Numbered from the stretch's first letter, positions 1-7,786 are shown. The stretch is DNA of 40,319 bases from SAR86 cluster bacterium (GCA_002402175.1 NVVJ01000016.1:4213-44531); one strand, 5' to 3'. Numbers and translations: made by a program. Notes: generated from the sequence alone by a model not told the origin.

Positions 1-480
1 ATTCCCGTTGCTGTGTTGACAACCCTGCGGTATGAGAATCGTAATAATGACGGCCCTTCAATACTATTCCCTGGCGGCGAATTGACATCGGGAAGCTTGC
101 ATACCGGCCCCGAGCCCGACTGGAAATTTACCGATCAGATATCAACCGTGGATCTACAACTCTACGATCCGCTCAGTTCCCGACTAATCTGGATCGAGGA
201 AAACGAGGGTAAAATTTACGTTACTTCAGACTATATGGGTACCTGGTTAGGTCGCCTTTGGAAACACTGGGCAGTTGAGGCTTATGAGGGTGACGGATTA
301 GCACTGGTTCGCATCGAAGGCGTTCTCTATGAGCGTAAACTGGTAAGGGTATTAGATGGGTCTGTGCTGGATGGAATCATCGCTAAAAAAATTGAGAAAT
401 ACCGTTCAAGAATTACCAGGGAAGCTATTGAATCTGGTGAGACCTGGGTGTTTGAGCTAGCCCCTCGGTCAGGAGTGTAG
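1..480 (+). CDS. Secreted protein of unknown function, 5'-truncated (cassette copy A)
   Basis: The reading frame is open from base 1, so the start and most of the signal peptide lie outside the window; a GTG at 13 is internal. The first residues (IPVAVLTTLRYENRN) align with the end of the signal peptide and the mature start of the full-length paralogue at 26773-27309, and the two proteins match over their whole length at roughly two thirds of positions by eye. Shared blocks include DGPSILFPGGEL, TGPEPDW, SRLIWI, EGKIY, LGRLWKHWAV and FELAP. I do not recognise the family. The alternating strand pattern in the second half faintly recalls small split-barrel folds, but this is a guess. It is followed after 4 bases by a 45-codon membrane protein gene, as is the paralogue, so the two probably work together at the envelope. 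Confidence 0.8.
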   Translation: MPVAVLTTLRYENRNNDGPSILFPGGELTSGSLHTGPEPDWKFTDQISTVDLQLYDPLSSRLIWIEENEGKIYVTSDYMGTWLGRLWKHWAVEAYEGDGLALVRIEGVLYERKLVRVLDGSVLDGIIAKKIEKYRSRITREAIESGETWVFELAPRSGV

Positions 481-484
481 TCTG

Positions 485-622
485 GTGAAAGCAAAAAATT
501 ATCTTATCCTTTGTGTTTCTCTTTATATACTTGTCACGCTAACAATACTATTTGTGCCCGGCGTGGCAGAATCGATAGAGAGCTGGCTACTTGGCTTTCT
601 TTCCAGAAATGCAGGTGTTTAA
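485..622 (+). CDS. 45-residue single-pass membrane protein, partner of the preceding gene
   Basis: This short GTG-started frame (MKAKNYLILCVSLY..., stop at 620-622) begins 4 bases after the preceding stop. It encodes one hydrophobic helix (about residues 6-25), then the motif FVPGVAESIES, then a short tail ending LSRNAGV. A homologous 45-residue protein starts at 27306 directly behind the paralogue of the upstream gene. The two share the KNY start, the hydrophobic helix, the PGVAxSIES motif, the LLxFLS block and exact length, while the DNA has diverged. Conservation of both protein and position is the reason to call it real. Its function is unknown; it may anchor or accompany the secreted protein. 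Confidence 0.75.
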   Translation: MKAKNYLILCVSLYILVTLTILFVPGVAESIESWLLGFLSRNAGV

Positions 623-640
623 TAGCATCGTATAAAGACG

Positions 641-675
641 GGGTCGTAACGGTTAAATAATATCCGTTACGGCCC
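641..675. repeat. Hairpin element, copy 1 of 3
   Basis: A 12-bp stem (GGGTCGTAACGG at 641-652 with CCGTTACGGCCC at 664-675, one T-G wobble) encloses an 11-base loop, ttaaataatat. It lies 18 bases after the stop of the small membrane protein gene and is followed by a weak T-rich run, so it could end that transcript. Two more copies with nearly the same loop and apical stem occur at 1264-1310 and 3793-3839. Confidence 0.8.
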
Positions 676-749
676 TTTAATTTAAAAATGTTAAACTTCG
701 ATACACATCAGGCTGTTTAGCTTTTGATAGAAATTCGAGTATAAATTTT

Positions 750-1223
750 ATGCACACCTACACCAAACAATCACTCACCCTAATCCTGATTCTTCTGGCT
801 TATTTTAGTCTGGACAACTACATACCACTGACACCCTGGAATCAGCTGGAGCTTGTCGGCCCGCAGCTGCGCGGCACTTTGCTTGCTGTCATTACATTTG
901 GCTTTATTGCGATTTTCTTACTGCGAAATATGCTTTGGGGTATTTGTCTCGGTACTATCTGGGCTTTCGTGTGGTTTCTACTTCAGCTCCAGCAGTGGTG
1001 GGTGCCTTATTTATTTGGTCCTACTGCGTTGCATGAGGATTTTGAATGGTACTTCACGGGCGGCTACTCGTTGACTTACAAAATTCTCCCGTTAATTGAA
1101 AATCGGCCAGTTCCCGATGGGCAACACATGGTATTGCAGACTCTTTCGCTGCTAGTACTGTTGTCCTTAATACGGGTGGTTATGTACTCATTATCTGTTA
1201 GAAAGAACAAGGGTCTTTCATAA
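750..1223 (+). CDS. Hypothetical four-helix membrane protein
   Basis: This is a 157-residue protein with hydrophobic segments at about residues 7-25, 42-60, 62-85 and 128-148, and a tryptophan-rich stretch (WFLLQLQQWWVPYLF) after the third. I recognise no family. The start ATG has no strong ribosome binding site, but no better start is visible. It stands alone on the plus strand between two copies of the hairpin element, the second of which is a good terminator. It converges on the BlaI-type gene. Confidence 0.6.
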   Translation: MHTYTKQSLTLILILLAYFSLDNYIPLTPWNQLELVGPQLRGTLLAVITFGFIAIFLLRNMLWGICLGTIWAFVWFLLQLQQWWVPYLFGPTALHEDFEWYFTGGYSLTYKILPLIENRPVPDGQHMVLQTLSLLVLLSLIRVVMYSLSVRKNKGLS

Positions 1224-1263
1224 GGTAATAATTTAAGCAAAAAGACTGTTCGCTATAAATTAC

Positions 1264-1310
1264 AAAAAGGGATAGTAACGGTTAAAAAATATCCGTTACT
1301 ATCCCTTTTT
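1264..1310. terminator. Bidirectional terminator-like hairpin element, copy 2 of 3
   Basis: This is a perfect 18-bp inverted repeat (AAAAAGGGATAGTAACGG and its complement) around the 11-base loop ttaaaaaatat. The A-run on one side and T-run on the other make it a rho-independent terminator in both directions. It sits exactly between the convergent ends of the membrane protein gene (1223) and the BlaI-type gene (1342). Compared with copies 1 and 3, the lower stem reads GGGATAG rather than GGGGTCG, with matching changes on the other arm. Confidence 0.85.
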
Positions 1311-1341
1311 GGCGTTCATGATGTACCTTCATGGAGTCTGA

Positions 1342-1710
1342 TCAGTCTTCATCGTTCAAGATATCGAGTAACTCTTTTCGTTCCTGGCTCGTTAGAGGCC
1401 TCTGTTTAACCAGGTGTGCCACCATAGGAGTAAGGGCGCCGTTAAATACACGTTCTAGAAATGACTCGCTGGCTTGTTTTATGAGCTCTTCTTTATCATG
1501 CAGTGGAAAGTACTGATACATTCCTTGCTCGTTTGTTTTGTCGAGCACTCCTTTGTTAACCATGCGGTTTAACATTGTGCGGACAGTCTTAGGGTGCCAC
1601 TGTTTGGACTCGACCAACATGTCGGATATATCGTTAACCGTTGCAGGTGAGATATCCCATATAACTTTTAATATCTCCCATTCTGCATCCGAAATTTGTA
1701 GCTGTTTCAT
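1342..1710 (-). CDS. BlaI/MecI/CopY-family transcriptional repressor
   Basis: This is a 122-residue winged-helix repressor of the BlaI/MecI type. The N-terminus reads ISDAEWEILKVIWD, followed by the recognition-helix region WHPKTVRTMLNRMVNKGVL and a wing (GMYQYFPL). The C-terminal half is the helical dimerisation and cleavage region. Family members bind TACA-N2-TGTA operators and are inactivated by proteolysis triggered by a cognate M56 membrane peptidase; such a gene lies immediately upstream in the same operon. I chose the ATG at 1710 (MKQLQISDAEW), the usual start in this family; an in-frame ATG five codons earlier would also work. A TACAATTGTA operator lies a few bases upstream, suggesting self-control. 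No beta-lactamase or other typical target is visible in the window. Confidence 0.9.
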   Translation of the reverse strand: MKQLQISDAEWEILKVIWDISPATVNDISDMLVESKQWHPKTVRTMLNRMVNKGVLDKTNEQGMYQYFPLHDKEELIKQASESFLERVFNGALTPMVAHLVKQRPLTSQERKELLDILNDED

Positions 1711-1728
1711 AGATAGTAGTTCCATCGA

Positions 1729-1738
1729 TACAATTGTA
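1729..1738. promoter_or_regulatory. BlaI-type operator (TACAATTGTA)
   Basis: A perfect TACA-N2-TGTA palindrome lies in the 33-bp gap between the M56 gene and the repressor gene, 19 bases before the repressor start. It matches the known BlaI/MecI operator core and the two boxes upstream of the operon. It could give the repressor its own self-limited promoter or act as an internal roadblock. Confidence 0.65.
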
Positions 1739-1758
1739 CTAAAGACGACATAAATATG

Positions 1759-3570
1759 TCATTTCGACTGGTCGAATTGGTTTTTAAGTTTTTGCATTTC
1801 TTCGAGAGTATATTTTATTCTTACCAAATATTGAGAACGCTCTTTCGGTGTTAGATCTTCGCTCGAGTCTGTCGGATTTTCCAATTCTTCAAGCCGGGAC
1901 TGCAGAGCTGAAATTCGGCCACCTATATCTGACCATGTAGGACTGTTTCTCCGTTCCAATACTCTTGCCAATTGGTCTTTGAGTGAATCGTCAGATATTT
2001 CCAGTAGTAATCTATTGGTTAATTCTTCGTCTTCTTGGCTCATGTCGCCTTCAAAATATTCTTTCTCCACAATACCAGCAATCGCCTCACTTCTAAGCTG
2101 CAAATTTGAAAGTAATAGAGCATGTTGTTCAGCTAGCTCTTGATTCAGGTATGCCCAGTCCCGCATTGCTCTCATAAGGCTTTGTCTGGGTAACTTGTAG
2201 CCATAGCTATTTCGGGTAGCATAAATCCAGGTGAAGGCTTCTTTAGGTCGTAATTTCCTCCATGAGAGTAAAACATCGCTTGCCCATTCATCCAGGATTT
2301 CAGTGGTCCATTCTTCTTGCCCATGAAAAGCAGGCCTGTTAGGTTTAGCTTGCGCTGACATTGCAAACTCAGCATCTGTCATTGCTATTCCAAGGTCGCG
2401 AAGAATTGAATTTTCTAGTTCTTGATCAGCTTGTAAGGCCTTGCCTAGAGCGAGGAAAAAACCCTCTTTGTTATGTATTCCCTGGACAGATAAATTTTGG
2501 ATTATTTTTTCTGCACTTGCATCAATAGAACTGTTAGTAGCATTTTGTGTATCAGTACTTGTACATGCTGCAATTGTAAGTCCTAAGAATAAGGTTAGGG
2601 CTAAAGCACCATGCGTAGATTTGGCATTCTTATGCTGTTTTATCATTTCCAGTCTCCTTTTTAATTGAAGGTGATCGTTAGCAATTCCAGAGCTTGTACC
2701 CGTAACAAGGGAGTATTTCGGCGAGGAAGGGAATTTGGCGGTAAGAGCAACTAGCGTATTTCCATATAGCTGATGCTGATCTTTAGTTAGGGAGTCGAGA
2801 ACCTTTGCATCACATGCTAGTTCCTGATCAGCCTTCATCTGTCTAAACGCTAACCATATAACTGGATTAAACCAATGAAGTGCCAGAGTGAGAGACATTG
2901 CCCAATTGAGCAAAATATCATGATGTTTTATGTGTACGATCTCATGCAATATCACATGGCGAAGGGCTTCATCTGTAAGTTTTGACTCGAGCCCCGTAGG
3001 AAATAGCAAAACAGGTCGAAATACACCCTGTATACAGGGAGAGGTAACATTGTGTGTTTCTAGAATTCTTATTGTTCGGTGGTAGTTGAGAGAATCTAAA
3101 CAACTATCGGCTAACAATTGAATGCGGGGGCCTGCATCTTTAGCGAGTCTATTTATTCTGAGGTATTTAAACTGAACGAGCAATAATATGAAAAGAAAAA
3201 TAGCTACTCCGATCGCCCAGATGGTTTCCAATATACCTATTCTTTGACTCGGAACGATTAGCTTCACACCCGTTACTGAAGACGAAGTAGCAGCCTCTGA
3301 ATGAATTGTTTTCAGCGGTGTATTTAATTCGCTAAAGTAGACTTCAGAAAGGGGAGGGTTCGAGTAAATGGCCCAGTTGCTTTCAATGCTGATCGGCACT
3401 GTAAGGCTTATTATTGCTGCCAACCAAAGTAGTACCTTTCCAGAAGGAGAAAGCCATCTTCCTAGTATTTTTCTAAATACCAGCACCAAGATGATGGTGA
3501 CCGTTCCCTTCATCGTTGCTAGCTGAATCCATGAAAAGATATCGTTGATAGAAAGTGTAAGGTTTTCCAA
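1759..3570 (-). CDS. M56 (BlaR1-like) membrane metallopeptidase with unusual C-terminal domain
   Basis: This 603-residue protein is built like BlaR1/MecR1 antirepressors: helices at about 20-33, 45-62 and 112-133, then a cytosolic zinc-protease region with HEIVH at 209-213 and the third-ligand motif ADQELACD (Glu250). A last helix runs at about 320-336 and ends in LTIAACT. BlaR1 would next carry a penicillin-binding sensor. Here the remaining ~265 residues are mostly helical and charged, end in a likely coiled coil (ISALQSRLEELEN onward) and show no recognisable penicillin-binding motif, so the signal sensed is probably not a beta-lactam. The start is TTG at 3570; the next in-frame ATG is residue 20, inside the first helix. 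Two operators lie upstream and the BlaI-type gene follows 33 bp downstream, giving the order sensor then repressor. Confidence 0.85.
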   Translation of the reverse strand: MENLTLSINDIFSWIQLATMKGTVTIILVLVFRKILGRWLSPSGKVLLWLAAIISLTVPISIESNWAIYSNPPLSEVYFSELNTPLKTIHSEAATSSSVTGVKLIVPSQRIGILETIWAIGVAIFLFILLLVQFKYLRINRLAKDAGPRIQLLADSCLDSLNYHRTIRILETHNVTSPCIQGVFRPVLLFPTGLESKLTDEALRHVILHEIVHIKHHDILLNWAMSLTLALHWFNPVIWLAFRQMKADQELACDAKVLDSLTKDQHQLYGNTLVALTAKFPSSPKYSLVTGTSSGIANDHLQLKRRLEMIKQHKNAKSTHGALALTLFLGLTIAACTSTDTQNATNSSIDASAEKIIQNLSVQGIHNKEGFFLALGKALQADQELENSILRDLGIAMTDAEFAMSAQAKPNRPAFHGQEEWTTEILDEWASDVLLSWRKLRPKEAFTWIYATRNSYGYKLPRQSLMRAMRDWAYLNQELAEQHALLLSNLQLRSEAIAGIVEKEYFEGDMSQEDEELTNRLLLEISDDSLKDQLARVLERRNSPTWSDIGGRISALQSRLEELENPTDSSEDLTPKERSQYLVRIKYTLEEMQKLKNQFDQSK

Positions 3571-3620
3571 TGTAACCCCCGGAGCGCAAGTACATAGTCG
3601 ACACTAGTGTAAAAACCAGT

Positions 3621-3640
3621 CGTCTTACATTTGTAAGACG
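3621..3640. promoter_or_regulatory. BlaI-type operator 1 upstream of the M56-blaI operon
   Basis: CGTCTTACATTTGTAAGACG is a 20-bp palindrome with 9-bp perfect arms around a TACA-N2-TGTA core. It lies about 50 bp upstream of the M56 start, where it would overlap the promoter. Confidence 0.8.
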
Positions 3641-3648
3641 GAAACATC

Positions 3649-3660
3649 TTACAAATGTAA
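3649..3660. promoter_or_regulatory. BlaI-type operator 2 upstream of the M56-blaI operon
   Basis: TTACAAATGTAA carries the same core as operator 1. Its centre is 24 bp away, about two helical turns, which fits cooperative binding of two repressor dimers on one face of the DNA. Confidence 0.8.
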
Positions 3661-3792
3661 TCCCGGAGATGCAAGTACTTTCCTGAAAATAATTTAGAGA
3701 TAGGCTTGATTGCGCGCTAACGAAGACTAAGGAGTAGGCTTTATAGTAATAAATGAATTCAGTGAGGCTATTCATGTATGATAAAACGAATA

Positions 3793-3839
3793 AAAAAGGG
3801 GTCGTAACGGTTAAAAAATATCCGTTACGGCCCCTTTTT
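3793..3839. terminator. Bidirectional terminator-like hairpin element, copy 3 of 3
   Basis: An 18-bp stem (AAAAAGGGGTCGTAACGG with its complement, one wobble) surrounds the loop ttaaaaaatat, with terminal A- and T-runs. It lies 24 bases past the stop of the minus-strand gene at 3864-4319 and is a good terminator for it. The loop is identical to copy 2, and the lower stem matches copy 1. Confidence 0.8.
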
Positions 3840-3863
3840 ATTAGTTTTATTGTGCTCTATTTA

Positions 3864-4319
3864 TTATGGCGCCGGAATCGCATGTCCGATCATTGTGCTG
3901 CCTTCAAATACTGCCGTATCCATTACATTGAGATCATCAACAAACACGAAATCCAGAACCTGATTTTCGTTGACGTCGCGATGCAGCATTACGATAAACA
4001 TTTCCCCCGTTTCTAACCCCTTATGCACCTTGATGCTTACGTTGGTGTTTGTGCCGTCTTTCAGATAAGTAGAAGCTACATATTTATCACCATTGGGCGC
4101 GCCTTCTTCGAAGGGATGGATTACCAGCCAGCCGTTGCCATCAATTTGAACTTCCGAGAATGTTAGAGTCGATTCTTCTCGTGTTACGCCTTCGGTGGTG
4201 ATCCAATTTTTGGACCCATTGCCTATGCTGATGTCTTGGGCGGAGATAGTTGACACGCCAACTGCAAAAGACAGAAGTAACGTGCCGAGGGATAAACTTT
4301 TAAATTTTGACGATGTCAT
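3864..4319 (-). CDS. Small secreted protein, DUF7282-like
   Basis: This 151-residue protein has a clear signal peptide (cleavage near VSTISAQ-D, about residue 28). The mature part has the pattern LTFSEVQIDGNGWLVIHP...YVASTYLKDGTNTNVSIKV...MLHRDVNENQVLDF. This resembles DUF7282-type domains of secreted proteins in archaea and bacteria, whose role is not established; I offer the family from memory of the pattern. A good ribosome binding site (GAAGGAAAG) precedes the ATG. The gene stands alone, 51 bp from the M20 peptidase gene, and ends at a hairpin terminator. Confidence 0.7.
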   Translation of the reverse strand: MTSSKFKSLSLGTLLLSFAVGVSTISAQDISIGNGSKNWITTEGVTREESTLTFSEVQIDGNGWLVIHPFEEGAPNGDKYVASTYLKDGTNTNVSIKVHKGLETGEMFIVMLHRDVNENQVLDFVFVDDLNVMDTAVFEGSTMIGHAIPAP

Positions 4320-4370
4320 AATCTTTCCTTCACGGTGGAGAATAAATTCTCTTATTGTTATGTATTGGTT

Positions 4371-5771
4371 CTAGTTTAAATCAGCTGCAATCTCTATGAC
4401 TACATCCCAGTTGAAACGAACAAAACGATGTAGTTCGCTGATCAGAATTCGTTCCTGGTCGCTATGTGCGCCGAACCCCAGCGCCGCGTCTTCGCGATCG
4501 ATAGCTGGTCCAATTCCGTAGCACTGTATACCTCGGTTTCGCAGATAGGCCATATCGGTCGCACCTGTGCTCATAGTTGGCAATGTAATAACACCATAGT
4601 GCTTGTTAATGTTGGTTTCTATTGCGCTGAATGCCACCGTGTTGAGTCTGGCTTCGCCTCGTGGCCTTGTGTTGCGAACACCCAGGCTTACTTCGACTGT
4701 GGGGTCATTAATGACGCGACGAATTTCATCTAGAAAAGCGGGAATGTCTTCATCGGGCAGGGCGCGAAAATCGACACTGGCTGCTGCTTCCGATGGGATG
4801 ACATTAATGCGATAACCGGCAGTAAAAATAGTCGGTGATAGGGATGAACGTAGCATGGAGGAGTGGCGCGGTTCATTGGCTAGAAAATATTCATCGACTT
4901 CGCTGGCAAGGCCTGGATCTAAAACATTGAGATAGCGCTGTGCGGCGTCCGCAGGAGAAATTGAAGCCAGCCTTTCGAAGTAAGCTGCTGTTGTTTCATT
5001 CAAACGAATGGGTGAGCGCCAATCGGCGACTGCCGCAATAGCTTTGGCCAGACGTGCTACGGAATTCGATTGCAGAGGAACCGAGCCATGGCCTGCTATT
5101 CCAGTTGCCAGCAGTTCTACTCGATAGGGGATTTTTTCGACGGTTTGAATGCCTGCATATTGTACTTCGCGATTGACGCGTGCGACTGAACCGCCTTCAG
5201 CCAAACAAAACTCTGAATCTATTTTATCGAAATGTTCATTCACCATGAATTCGATGCCGTATTGAGTGGCACCTTCTTCACCGGATTCTGCAAGAAAAAT
5301 GACATCTCTATCGAGCTGGACATTTTGACGTTTCAACTCCAGCATGACCATGAGTGCAGCTGCCAGGTTGTCTTTATCGTCTACCGCACCGCGCCCGTAA
5401 ACATAGCCATTGTCTATAGTTGCGCTAAATGGAGGGAAGGTCCACTTTTCAGGATCTACATTCACTACATCGGTGTGCGCCATGATTAACAGCGGCTCTT
5501 TGCTGCCGTTACCTTTTAGTCGAGTTACTACATTAGGCCGCTCTGAATCTGTAGATAACATTTCCACATCGAACCCTTCGGCCTCAAGTACATCACGAAT
5601 GTATTCGGCTGCGGGTAGTTCCCGTCCAGGCGGATCGCTGGTATCGAATTGCAGCAAGGCGCGAAAATGCCGCAGAGTCTCTTCTTCAACAGAGGGCCAG
5701 TCCGGTTCGCTGACCTGGGCCAGTAATATGGGTGAAAGAAACAAAGCGAGAGTTAGAAGAAGGTTTCGCAT
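4371..5771 (-). CDS. Secreted M20-family metallopeptidase
   Basis: This 466-residue M20/M25/M40 zinc peptidase belongs with the ArgE/DapE/carboxypeptidase group and cleaves amide bonds of small peptides or acylated amino acids. Metal and catalytic positions are visible: AHTDVV (His99, Asp101), RGAVDDKD (Asp131/132), SGEEG (Glu165 catalytic, Glu166 metal) and a late GFGAHSDQE histidine. The ATG at 5771 is chosen because it has an SD sequence (GGAG, 8 bases upstream) and starts a signal peptide (MRNLLLTLALFLSPILLAQ). The frame stays open 23 codons further upstream without signal-like character. The N-terminus predicts a periplasmic location. Confidence 0.9.
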   Translation of the reverse strand: MRNLLLTLALFLSPILLAQVSEPDWPSVEEETLRHFRALLQFDTSDPPGRELPAAEYIRDVLEAEGFDVEMLSTDSERPNVVTRLKGNGSKEPLLIMAHTDVVNVDPEKWTFPPFSATIDNGYVYGRGAVDDKDNLAAALMVMLELKRQNVQLDRDVIFLAESGEEGATQYGIEFMVNEHFDKIDSEFCLAEGGSVARVNREVQYAGIQTVEKIPYRVELLATGIAGHGSVPLQSNSVARLAKAIAAVADWRSPIRLNETTAAYFERLASISPADAAQRYLNVLDPGLASEVDEYFLANEPRHSSMLRSSLSPTIFTAGYRINVIPSEAAASVDFRALPDEDIPAFLDEIRRVINDPTVEVSLGVRNTRPRGEARLNTVAFSAIETNINKHYGVITLPTMSTGATDMAYLRNRGIQCYGIGPAIDREDAALGFGAHSDQERILISELHRFVRFNWDVVIEIAADLN

Positions 5772-5978
5772 GAACAGCTCCAGAAATACTCTTATTTTGT
5801 AGTTAGAATAGCAGAGTTTTTCGGCAGGGTTAATGATCAATTATTCAATCATATGTGCCTGCGATCACATGGCTGCGCAATTCAGCTTGAGCCTTGAGTG
5901 CTGGCAACCTAAGCTGATCGGCTCGCCATCCATATTAGCCACAGTTACAATCGAGAAGTTTAGACGTAGGAGTAAACT

Positions 5979-6482
5979 ATGAACAGATTACTGCAGTACC
6001 TAATTGTGTTCAGTCTCAGTTTTGCCAGTCAGGCATTGAGCGCTCAACCGGCAATTTTCAAGAACAGCATCCTGAATATTCCTCAGGGCGCAGCAATGAT
6101 TAACGGTGAGCCAACTTACTATAATGATATACAGTTGCTCAGTGATATAGAGGGGAACTTCACTCTGGTCGCCGCCGAACAAAGCAATCTAGTAGCGGTA
6201 GATAGCGTGGTAGTTAGTATCACAGGGCTTTTCTCTGTGCAGGTGAGCTTGACAGTAACTGGGAACAAGTCAGTTCCTTGCGTAGATTTACAGACACCAG
6301 CTATTTTCAGAAACGATTCTGTTTTTAAGGTTGCCCTTGCGGAAACAACACTGGGGTCAGCGGAGACTTGTATCGCTGTGCTTGATCCTTTTGAAACGAC
6401 AATAGTGCTAGATGTACAGGGCCTGAGCTCTGGGGACTACACTGTCAATGTTAATGGTGTTGAGGCTAGCTTTAGTTTATAG
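5979..6482 (+). CDS. Secreted protein of unknown function
   Basis: This 167-residue protein has a signal peptide (MNRLLQYLIVFSLSFASQALSA-Q) and a strong SD (AGGAG) before the ATG. The mature part is rich in beta-prone segments, has two widely spaced cysteines (VPCVDLQ and AETCIAV) that could pair, and ends with the block PFETTIVLDVQGLSSGDYTVNVNGV, typical of an immunoglobulin-like strand pair. I recognise no named family. It is monocistronic and converges on the PEP-CTERM gene. Confidence 0.65.
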   Translation: MNRLLQYLIVFSLSFASQALSAQPAIFKNSILNIPQGAAMINGEPTYYNDIQLLSDIEGNFTLVAAEQSNLVAVDSVVVSITGLFSVQVSLTVTGNKSVPCVDLQTPAIFRNDSVFKVALAETTLGSAETCIAVLDPFETTIVLDVQGLSSGDYTVNVNGVEASFSL

Positions 6483-6545
6483 AGACGATGTGGCTAATTA
6501 GTTCGACCGGAATAGCTTGCGGCGAAAACCCAGTAGTAGTTTAGC

Positions 6546-7415
6546 TTACGCTTGGTTTTTAATTTGGCTCTTATGGCTTGTGCCAAGTAAAGCTAATCCT
6601 AAACCCAAAAGCCAGAATGAGGCAGGCTCCGGAACTGGCGCAGGTTCGGTAATTTCAAGACCTATCATTTCATCTGATAAATGTAATTGCAGTTTTGTAA
6701 TGCTATTTACAATCGCCAAACCTTGACCAAAGGCAAGATCGCTTATTTGAAATTCAAGAGACATGGAGCGGTCAAAGGCGGCACAATTTTTCATGACATC
6801 ATCAGCGCCACCCAGATTGCCCAGATCACATTCGGCCATTCCAGCAGCTGACAACAAATAATCCAACGAAGTATTCCAGATCAGGCTTGGTCCGTTGTTA
6901 AGATCAGGATCAACTGTTAGATCGTCCTTACAATGACCTTCGCCATCAAGTCCAAAACAAAGATTCTCACTGCCGAAGGGGTTAGTGCCCGCGGTGCCTT
7001 CAAATTCGAAATACTCACTGCCTGTTTGAGTCTTGTAATTTAATTTATATTTATCGCTGTCATGATGAGTGCCGTCTTTATAAAACCCAACGTAGTCATC
7101 AAGCCCATTCGCAGTTTGATAATCAGTTAGTATGTCGTTTGATTCTCCCCATATCATATTCTTTGCATAGGTAGGAACTTCAACAAATACATTGAGGCTG
7201 CCATTGTTGCCGCTAGTAGCTTCATTGATTGTGTAATAAAACTGATGAGTCTGATCGCCGTATGAAGAATTATGGTTGTTATACCAGGTCAGGATGCTCG
7301 AATTCGCATAGGTATCACCGTCCATTACGCCATCAACAGTTATTGGTGTTGCATGTACCAATTGAAAGGAAATCAGTGAAAGAACAAGAGCTGAAAATCT
7401 TAGGGTATTTTTCAT
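6546..7415 (-). CDS. PEP-CTERM sorted exported protein
   Basis: This 289-residue exported protein has an N-terminal signal peptide (MKNTLRFSALVLSLISFQLVHA-T). At its C-terminus it has VPEPASFWLLGLGLALLGT followed by a basic tail: the PEP-CTERM signal (VPEP motif, helix, basic end) that exosortase cleaves during export to the surface or extracellular polymer matrix. The middle is rich in Asn, Asp and Gly. No exosortase gene is present in the window. The ATG at 7415 is preferred over a TTG five codons upstream. A strong sigma-54 promoter lies about 50 bases before the start, agreeing with known control of PEP-CTERM genes by PrsK/PrsR-type sigma-54 systems. Confidence 0.85.
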   Translation of the reverse strand: MKNTLRFSALVLSLISFQLVHATPITVDGVMDGDTYANSSILTWYNNHNSSYGDQTHQFYYTINEATSGNNGSLNVFVEVPTYAKNMIWGESNDILTDYQTANGLDDYVGFYKDGTHHDSDKYKLNYKTQTGSEYFEFEGTAGTNPFGSENLCFGLDGEGHCKDDLTVDPDLNNGPSLIWNTSLDYLLSAAGMAECDLGNLGGADDVMKNCAAFDRSMSLEFQISDLAFGQGLAIVNSITKLQLHLSDEMIGLEITEPAPVPEPASFWLLGLGLALLGTSHKSQIKNQA

Positions 7416-7464
7416 AATTTTGGCTAGCAATAAAGTTGATTATAGATAGATATACTAGTAAGAA

Positions 7465-7480
7465 TGCAAAAATCATACCA
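7465..7480 (-). promoter_or_regulatory. Sigma-54 promoter of the PEP-CTERM gene
   Basis: Read on the minus strand, TGGTATGATTTTTGCA matches the -24/-12 consensus (TGGCACG-N4-TTGCA), with exact GG-N10-GC spacing and a perfect TTGCA box. The expected start site near 7454 gives a leader of about 39 bases. Confidence 0.8.
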
Positions 7481-7560
7481 GATAGAATTTGTTCATAAAA
7501 AACAGAGTATTAGGATTTTTTAATTATGCCACACTTACGAATATGTAAAAAACTCTGACA

Positions 7561-7618
7561 CTATTAGTAACTACTGGAAGAATTAAACAGGTGGTCACAA
7601 ATTACTAATTAAGTAACT
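7561..7618. promoter_or_regulatory. Possible activator sites upstream of the sigma-54 promoter
   Basis: On the minus strand, GTTACTAATAG (complement of 7561-7571) and the near-palindrome GTTACTTAATTAGTAA (complement of about 7602-7617) share GTTACT. They lie about 80-140 bp upstream of the promoter, the usual place for an enhancer-binding protein. The rest of the gap between the PEP-CTERM start and the terminator at 7736 shows nothing else recognisable. Confidence 0.35.
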
Positions 7619-7735
7619 TGTTGATTGGTTGTTTGCCAACTGTAGCGAGATAGCACCGCAGACCAACACCAGTCAACTATAGAAATGATATTGTGCCTCT
7701 TAGTTTTCACGAGATTTTCAGCTTCGAATAGAACA

Positions 7736-7775
7736 AAAAAAAGGGACAGATCCTAAGGAATCTGTCCCTTTTTTT
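7736..7775. terminator. Rho-independent terminator of the monooxygenase operon
   Basis: The inverted repeat GGGACAGAT (7743-7751) and ATCTGTCCC (7760-7768), extended by A- and T-runs, follows the monooxygenase stop by 11 bases. Sequences built on GGGACAGAT...ATCTGTCCC are, as I recall, common dispersed hairpins in gammaproteobacterial genomes, so it may be a REP-like element serving as a terminator. Confidence 0.8.
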
Positions 7776-7786
7776 ATTAAGTATAG

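Noticed and set aside
2560..2660. LTIAACT in the M56 protein as a lipoprotein signal
   Set aside because: It is internal, after the fourth membrane helix of a 603-residue protein, not at an N-terminus.
641..3839. The three similar hairpins as a CRISPR array
   Set aside because: They are palindromic, about 0.6 to 2.5 kb apart, separated by genes and have no spacers or cas genes.
3753..4016. 87-codon plus-strand frame across the third hairpin
   Set aside because: It runs through a terminator-like hairpin and lies antisense to a well-supported secreted protein gene.
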